36,930 nucleotides of DNA, taken from positions 1-36,930 of the forward strand of contig CALGVL010000062.1 in assembly GCA_937930165.1 (NCBI GenBank), in the 5' to 3' direction. Positions within the stretch are counted from its first letter, which is position 1. The number at the start of each line of letters is the position of its first letter. This DNA comes from an uncultured Acetobacteraceae bacterium. Its GTDB lineage: Bacteria > Pseudomonadota > Alphaproteobacteria > Acetobacterales > Acetobacteraceae. This document shows, piece by piece, positions 32,763 to 36,930 of this stretch. Below the pieces are notes generated by a model. That model saw nothing but the letters and a program-made list of their open reading frames with translations. It ran no database searches and was not told the DNA's origin. A program made the position numbers and the translations under genes.

Positions 32763-34096
32763 TCCTCGACACGCGCCGCCTTGCCGGCTTCGCCGAAGCA
32801 GCCTTCTGCGTCTTCGCGCTGTCCATGTTCCTCGGCGCCTATGCCGGCCTGCCGCTGCGTGTCGAGGGAGTCTCCGTCAAGGGCGGCGGGACCAATCCCT
32901 ACAATGCCGCGGCGATGGCGCTCGTGCTGGTCGGCACCGTCACCTTCCTCACGGCCCGGTGGGGCAGGCTCCTCTTCGTCGCCAGGCATGGGGGCCTGAT
33001 CAACGTCTTCATCCTGATGGCGGCCATATCGGTGCTGTGGTCAACGGATCCCTGGGTTTCGGGACGCAAGGTCATGTCCCTGATCCAGACCGTGGCCTTC
33101 GCCTACTACCTCGCCGCCAGCCATCCGGTCGAGCGCGTCATCCGCTTCACCGCCGCCGCGCTCGGCATCTCCATGGTCATCTCCGCAGCGGTGGCCATCG
33201 GCATCCCCTCGGTCGGCATCATGAGCAGTCCGGGCCTGGCCGGCAATTGGAACGGCGTATATCCGCACAAGAGCGGGCTCGGCGCTGCCACGGCACTGTC
33301 CGTCCTGTTCTTCGGCTGGCTGTGGCGCAACGAGCCGGGGCGCCGCTGGCTGCACGCCCCCATGCTCCTGCTCAGCCTATTTCTCGCCATCATGGCGCAT
33401 TCGCGGACGGCGCAGGTGACGATCGGCATGATGGTCTGCCTCGTCATCTTCCTGCCGCTCCTGCGGCTGCCCGGCCTGGCGAGGATCTGGGCGGTCTATG
33501 GCGTCCTCCTTGCCGCCTTCGCCCTGGTGACGCTCCTCTACCTCTACTTCAATCCCGTCATGGAGGCGCTCGGGAAGGATCCCTCCCTCACCGGCCGCGT
33601 CCCCACCTGGCTCGGCCTGCTGGACATGGCGTGGGAAAAACCCCTGGGGGGCTACGGCTACAGCGGCTTCTTCATCAATGCCTTGCCGGAGATCGAGGAT
33701 GTCTGGCGCCGCGCCGGATGGACCATGTGGAGCGCCCACAGCGCCCTGATCGAGATGATGCTGGCCCTCGGCATCCCGGGCGCGGTGGTCACCCTCTGGG
33801 CGATGCTCGAAATGCTCGTGCGGTCCCTGCTCCTTTGGGCAGGCGGCACGCACCGATGGGCCAGCCTTGCCCTCGTCTATGGGGTCGTCTGCCTGGCAAT
33901 CGCCCCGGTCGAGAGCCTTCTGTTCAGCGGCGGGGACATCCACACCGTCCTGTTCCCCCTGATCTACGTCCTCCTGCGGATCGCCGGTGCCCGCAGCGCC
34001 GCCGCCACGCGCGTGGTGGCGCCCAGGAGCCACCGGCCCATCGATCCCCATTACGGCCTGGGGCGGCCGGGCGCCGACCCGGTCGCCCGCTCCTGA
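32759..34096 (+). CDS. Wzy/O-antigen ligase-type polysaccharide polymerase
   Basis: Inner-membrane protein of 445 residues with about 11 hydrophobic segments and the O-antigen ligase/polymerase (Wzy_C) signature in its large periplasmic loop: DPSLTGRVPTWLGLLDMAWEKPLGGYGYSGFF, then MWSAHSALIEMMLALGIPGAVV with the conserved H. A long loop after ILMAAISVLWSTDPWVSGRK, and the AHSRTAQVT segment, are also typical. Together with the flippase and Wzz protein it makes a Wzx/Wzy-dependent route; it most likely polymerises repeat units. Ligase activity on lipid A core cannot be ruled out. The ATG at 32759 overlaps the flippase stop; the same frame is open far upstream, but that is a shadow of the previous genes. 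Confidence 0.88.
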   Translation: MILDTRRLAGFAEAAFCVFALSMFLGAYAGLPLRVEGVSVKGGGTNPYNAAAMALVLVGTVTFLTARWGRLLFVARHGGLINVFILMAAISVLWSTDPWVSGRKVMSLIQTVAFAYYLAASHPVERVIRFTAAALGISMVISAAVAIGIPSVGIMSSPGLAGNWNGVYPHKSGLGAATALSVLFFGWLWRNEPGRRWLHAPMLLLSLFLAIMAHSRTAQVTIGMMVCLVIFLPLLRLPGLARIWAVYGVLLAAFALVTLLYLYFNPVMEALGKDPSLTGRVPTWLGLLDMAWEKPLGGYGYSGFFINALPEIEDVWRRAGWTMWSAHSALIEMMLALGIPGAVVTLWAMLEMLVRSLLLWAGGTHRWASLALVYGVVCLAIAPVESLLFSGGDIHTVLFPLIYVLLRIAGARSAAATRVVAPRSHRPIDPHYGLGRPGADPVARS

Positions 34097-34098
34097 AC

Positions 34099-34103
34099 GG
34101 AGG
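34099..34103 (+). promoter_or_regulatory. Ribosome binding site pointing to a CTG start
   Basis: GGAGG lies two bases after the polymerase stop and six bases before an in-frame CTG (34110) of the next glycosyltransferase. No ATG, GTG or TTG is at that spacing, so CTG initiation is possible. Confidence 0.45.
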
Positions 34104-34109
34104 ACGGAC

Positions 34110-35303
34110 CTGGCACCACCATCCGCATCCACTGGTTCTCCCGAGGCAGCCAATGCCGGCGCCCGGCACGGGTCCGGTGGCGCCTCTGCAGCCGGCGTGA
34201 CCGCTGCCCCCGGCCTCGGGGCGATCGTCTGCATGCTCTGCCCCGGCGACCTGAGGACTGGCAGGGCAGGCGGCATCGGCACCTGCATCGCCCATCTCCG
34301 TGCCGAGATGCCCCGGATCGACCCCTCCCTGCGGATCGAGCAATACGATACCCGCGGGCCGGGCAGCTTGGCCGCTGCCCCGCTGTATTTCCTCTCGGCG
34401 CTCGGGCAGGTCGGGCGCCATGTCCTGGCAGGCCAGCCGACCATCCTGCACGCGCATATGGCGCCGCGCGGGAGTTCGGTGCGCAAGCTCCTCGCCATCC
34501 TGCTCGCCGCGCCGCTGCGGATCCCGACGGTGGTTCACCTGCACGGCTCCGGCTACGACCAATGGTACCGCTCCCTGCCGCGCCCCGCCCGGGCGGCCCT
34601 GCGCTGGGCCTTCCGCCGCGCCGGGCGGACCATTGCCCTCTCCGAGGGCTGGCGCCGGTTCCTCCTGGAGGAGATCGGGCTACCGGCGGACCGGGTCGAT
34701 GTCATCCCCAACGGGGTGCCCGACCCCAAGGTCGCGGGATGCCCGGAGCAGCGCACGGCCCACTTCGTCTTCCTGGGGCATCTCTCCCGGCGCAAGGGGG
34801 TGTCCACCCTTCTGGCGGCCCTGGCCTCGCCCGGGCTGGCCGGGCTGGACTGGCGCGCGACCCTGGCCGGATACGGCGACAGCGAGCCCTACCGCGAGGA
34901 AGCCCGCCGCCTGGGCATCGCCGGCCGGGTCGAGTTCCCGGGCTGGCTCGACCGGGCCGGCACCGACTCGCTGCTGGCATCGGCCTCCGCCCTGGTCCTG
35001 CCTTCCCATGCGGAGAACCTGCCGATGGTGGTTCTGGAGGCGCTGGCCGCGCGGGTTCCGGTGGTCGCCACGCCGGTCGGCGCCCTCCCCGAATTCCTGA
35101 CGGACGGGGTCTCCGCCCTGCTGGTCCAGCCCGGCGAGGCCGGCGAGCTGGCGGCTGCCCTGGAGCGCGTGATCCGCGAGCCGGAGCTGCGCGGCCGGCT
35201 CGCGGCCGAGGGGCGGCAGGTGTTCGAGCGCCACTTCGACGTCGCCGCGATGACACGGCGGGTGACGGAAACCTATGCCAGGCTCCTGGGCCATGGCGGT
35301 TGA
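34110..35303 (+). CDS. GT4-type glycosyltransferase
   Basis: Second retaining GT-B glycosyltransferase. The N-terminal domain contains GRAGGIGTCIAHLRAEMP, LHAHMAPRGSSVRKLL and VVHLHGSGYDQWYRSLP. The C-terminal domain begins at RVDVIPNGVPDP and FVFLGHLSRRKGVSTLLAAL, with WRATLAGYGDSEPYREEARRLGI and the donor-binding PSHAENLPMVVLEALAARVPVVATPVGALPE. It is a soluble or peripherally bound enzyme acting on the lipid-linked repeat unit; the sugar is unknown. The start is doubtful: the best ribosome binding site precedes CTG 34110, which adds a 29-residue Ser/Ala/Gly-rich leader, whereas the GTG at 34197 starts right at the domain with no good site; an ATG at 33987 overlaps the polymerase gene. The methyltransferase gene follows 32 bases downstream. 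Confidence 0.88.
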   Translation: MAPPSASTGSPEAANAGARHGSGGASAAGVTAAPGLGAIVCMLCPGDLRTGRAGGIGTCIAHLRAEMPRIDPSLRIEQYDTRGPGSLAAAPLYFLSALGQVGRHVLAGQPTILHAHMAPRGSSVRKLLAILLAAPLRIPTVVHLHGSGYDQWYRSLPRPARAALRWAFRRAGRTIALSEGWRRFLLEEIGLPADRVDVIPNGVPDPKVAGCPEQRTAHFVFLGHLSRRKGVSTLLAALASPGLAGLDWRATLAGYGDSEPYREEARRLGIAGRVEFPGWLDRAGTDSLLASASALVLPSHAENLPMVVLEALAARVPVVATPVGALPEFLTDGVSALLVQPGEAGELAAALERVIREPELRGRLAAEGRQVFERHFDVAAMTRRVTETYARLLGHGG

Positions 35304-35335
35304 TCGCGGCGGACGATCCTTATCGGGAGGAAGCG

Positions 35336-36337
35336 ATGCTGGAAGTCAATGTGAAGCCCCTGGTGAAGGGGGCGCTCTCCTTCGCGCTGCCCGCCCTGCG
35401 GTCGACGCATCGGCCCGTGGCCAACAGCACCGGGTCGGGCGAGTACTGCTATTCGGTCTTCCTGCGGCATTTCAGTCGCCTGTCCCGCTTCTCGGGCGGC
35501 GCGATGCCGCGGGTCGTCGCCGAGTTCGGTCCCGGCGACACCATCGGGACCGGCCTCGCCGCGCTGCTCGCGGGCGCCGAGCGCTATTATGCCCTGGACA
35601 TCCAGAACCACACCGATGCCGAACGCAACCTGCAGGTCTTCGACATCCTTGTCGCCCTGTTCAAGGCCAGGTCGCCGGTCCCGCGCTATCCGGACCCGCT
35701 CTTCATCTTCACGCAACCTCGGGAATGGGGCTTTCCGCCCGAACTCGAAGCTGGAATGGAGGCGGCACTGGCCGAGGAGCGGCTGGAAGCGATCCGCCAG
35801 GACCTTATCAGCAATACCGGGCGCCATATCCGCTTCGCCGCACCCTGGCACGACAGGGATCTGGTCGCGCCGGGCAGTATCGGCTGGATCTTCTCGCATT
35901 CGGTCATGGAGCATGTGGACGAGGTGGCCGAGGTCTACCGGCGCTGCGCCGAATGGCTGGCCGATGGCGGCTACATGACGCATGAGATCGATTACGGCTG
36001 CCACAACCTGACCAAGCACTGGAACGGGCATTGGCGCCTGCAGGAGCCGGTCTGGAAGCTCGTTCGCGGGCGCCGCCCCTACCTGATCAACCGCCTGCCG
36101 CATCAGGAGCAGCGCGCCGCCATGCTGGACAGCGGCTTCGAGATCCTGGAGGAGGAGCGCAGCCGCCGTGACGACGGCGTCGGCAAGGGCGAATTCGCCC
36201 AGCCCTTCGCCCGGATGAGCGATGATGACGCCAGGACGAATGTCGCCTTCGTCCTCGCCCGCCTGATGCACCGCATGCCTGTCCAGACCGGAAGCCCGCC
36301 CAGGACGGGGCGGCCCGCCGCAAACCCTGCAGGATAG
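35336..36337 (+). CDS. SAM-dependent methyltransferase of the polysaccharide locus
   Basis: Class I methyltransferase of 333 residues. The SAM-binding glycine-rich turn is VVAEFGPGDTIGTGLAALLAGAERYYALDIQNHTD at about 60-95, with the acidic ribose-binding residue in ALDIQ. WIFSHSVMEHVDEVAEVYRRCAEWLADGGYMTHEID forms the motif II-III region (about 182-217), where xxSxxVMEHV is typical of Methyltransf_11 proteins. An N-terminal extension (SGEYCYSVFLRHFSRL) and an insertion (about 105-170) are not recognised. At the end of a polysaccharide operon, such enzymes commonly O-methylate a sugar or cap the chain; this is inferred. ATG 35336 has GGAGG five bases upstream. The frame is open far upstream as a shadow of the GT4 gene. 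An imperfect hairpin starts within its stop codon. Confidence 0.87.
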   Translation: MLEVNVKPLVKGALSFALPALRSTHRPVANSTGSGEYCYSVFLRHFSRLSRFSGGAMPRVVAEFGPGDTIGTGLAALLAGAERYYALDIQNHTDAERNLQVFDILVALFKARSPVPRYPDPLFIFTQPREWGFPPELEAGMEAALAEERLEAIRQDLISNTGRHIRFAAPWHDRDLVAPGSIGWIFSHSVMEHVDEVAEVYRRCAEWLADGGYMTHEIDYGCHNLTKHWNGHWRLQEPVWKLVRGRRPYLINRLPHQEQRAAMLDSGFEILEEERSRRDDGVGKGEFAQPFARMSDDDARTNVAFVLARLMHRMPVQTGSPPRTGRPAANPAG

Positions 36338-36360
36338 CCGGGAAACGCGTCGCCCGGGCT
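36336..36360 (+). terminator. Imperfect hairpin at the end of the polysaccharide operon
   Basis: AGCCGGG (36336-36342) and CCCGGGCT (36353-36360) can pair with one bulged C around a 10-base loop. It begins inside the methyltransferase stop codon. No T-tract follows, so termination is only suggested. Confidence 0.35.
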
Positions 36361-36673
36361 GTGCCTCTTACCCCGGCATGAGTGGCGCAGGTCGCGGAAC
36401 ACATCGCCCCTACGGGTCTGGAGTCGCAGGGGGTAAAGCTGGGCCCGCCTGGCGGAGGGCGTCCAGGATGGCAGGCCGCGTTCGCGTGAGACCCCCTACG
36501 TACGGAGGCCGCCCCCTATAGGCGACGGAATATCGCCGCCGGGCATGGTCCAGCCGATACGGCTCTTTCGTTCGTCCCCTCGCCCGGCGATCCGCAGCCG
36601 GGTCGGCAGGAAGGGCAATCCCCGTAAGAGGTGGGGCGCCGAGGGCGATTGCCCCCGGCGCCCCGGTCGCGGG
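36338..36673. other. Convergent gene-free spacer with repeated CCCCTA palindromes
   Basis: About 335 bases between two converging genes. I see no gene. Three related short motifs occur: CCCCTACGGG near 36407, CCCCCTACGTACGG at 36492-36505 (core TACGTA palindrome) and CCCCCTATAGG at 36512-36522 (CCTATAGG palindrome). The last two are centred 19 bases apart. TTACCCC (36368-36374) and GGGGTAA (36430-36436) form a wide inverted repeat. A strong hairpin lies at 36633-36664. Confidence 0.45.
36633..36664 (-). terminator. Strong GC hairpin after the right-edge gene
   Basis: Perfect 9-base arms GGGGCGCCG (36633-36641) and CGGCGCCCC (36656-36664), inner GGGC/GCCC pairing and a GATT loop. It begins nine bases after the stop of the minus-strand gene, so it likely ends that transcript. 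GGGCAATC at 36613-36620 can pair alternatively with GATTGCCC at 36647-36654. No T-tract is seen. Confidence 0.6.
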
Positions 36674-36930
36674 TCAGAAGAACCAGTGACCCGAGGCTTC
36701 GAAATTCGCCGTGACCTGTGCGGCCAGGGCATTCCAGTCAAACGCCCCCGCTGCCGGCAGCTCGGCAGGGGCAGGGGCCGACGCAGGGACCGCGCTGTTG
36801 CTGCCGGCCGGGTCGGCATCAGTGAAGGAGAAGCCGAATTCGCCGGACCAGGGCAGGACCAGATGGGCGCCGGAGACCTCGGCGCCGTTGTAGCTGGCAC
36901 CCTCGACATAGAGGTTGCGGTCAGTCTCGG
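36674..36930 (-). CDS. C-terminal fragment of a secreted protein with CBM36/60-like xylan-binding motif
   Basis: The gene runs off the right edge; only its last 84 complete codons and the TGA at 36674-36676 are in the window. The first readable part, ETDRNLYVEGASYNGAEVSG, matches the DRNLYV...NG signature that I know from calcium-dependent xylan-binding modules of the CBM36/60 type, usually near the end of the beta-sandwich. A beta-rich stretch (HLVLPWSGEFGFSFTDAD), a Pro/Ala linker (PASAPAPAELPAAGAF) and a short C-terminal segment DWNALAAQVTANFEASGHWFF follow. Third codon positions are strongly G/C, supporting coding. No start or catalytic domain can be seen. With a GH10 enzyme in the same locus, a polysaccharide-binding role is plausible. 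The assignment rests on a short motif and is moderate. Confidence 0.7.
   Translation of the reverse strand, partial: ETDRNLYVEGASYNGAEVSGAHLVLPWSGEFGFSFTDADPAGSNSAVPASAPAPAELPAAGAFDWNALAAQVTANFEASGHWFF

Noticed and set aside
36496..36909. A 137-codon minus-strand frame near the right edge
   Set aside because: It is in a different frame from the fragment that has proper codon bias and the DRNLYV motif, and its product looks like a shadow.
1..36930. CRISPR arrays, tRNA or rRNA genes, insertion sequences
   Set aside because: I found no regularly spaced direct repeats, no tRNA-like cloverleaf, no rRNA stretch and no transposase in either strand.

Overview
The window is very GC-rich, almost fully coding, and reads as chromosomal DNA of an alphaproteobacterium, most likely a member of the Acetobacteraceae (Roseomonas-like). 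That placement is an inference from the fused shikimate kinase/3-dehydroquinate synthase gene, the accA/xerD/small membrane protein/aroKB neighbourhood, the DUF2889 protein and the base composition. No 16S rRNA or other direct taxonomic marker is present, and I see no rRNA, tRNA, CRISPR array, transposase or phage gene.

Positions 1-16,700 are mainly housekeeping and signalling. On the minus strand lie a DHA2-type drug exporter, a SAM methyltransferase, accA, a two-gene XRE-cupin/GNAT module, xerD and a small membrane protein. Divergent from them is the bifunctional aroKB. Next come two large PAS-containing sensor histidine kinases (one hybrid, one with a degenerate ATPase region), a DUF2889 protein, anmK facing away from tyrS, and a chemotaxis receptor. 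Three convergent gene pairs here are separated by 4-15 bases and share compact hairpins that include one or both stop codons.

Positions 16,700-23,900 hold a 1217-residue AsmA/YhdP-like envelope protein, the divergent glnE (glutamine synthetase adenylyltransferase) and a Bcp-type peroxiredoxin. They are followed by a structured, gene-free spacer.

Positions 24,100-36,930 form an accessory polysaccharide locus. On the minus strand are a family 2 glycosyltransferase and a small CpsD-like ATPase that has lost the Walker A lysine. On the plus strand run a GH10 endo-xylanase-like enzyme with a Tat-type leader, a stand-alone Wzz/PCP chain-length protein, a GT4 glycosyltransferase, a Wzx-type flippase, a Wzy/ligase-type polymerase, a second GT4 and a SAM methyltransferase. 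The right edge carries the C-terminal end of a minus-strand protein with a motif typical of calcium-dependent xylan-binding modules (CBM36/60 type). Together these suggest a Wzx/Wzy-dependent secreted polysaccharide with a dedicated glycanase. The initiating sugar-phosphate transferase and the outer-membrane export protein are absent and must lie elsewhere.

The most interesting part is this polysaccharide locus: its degenerate split kinase, the GH10 enzyme placed at the head of the gene run, and the possible xylan-binding partner at its end.
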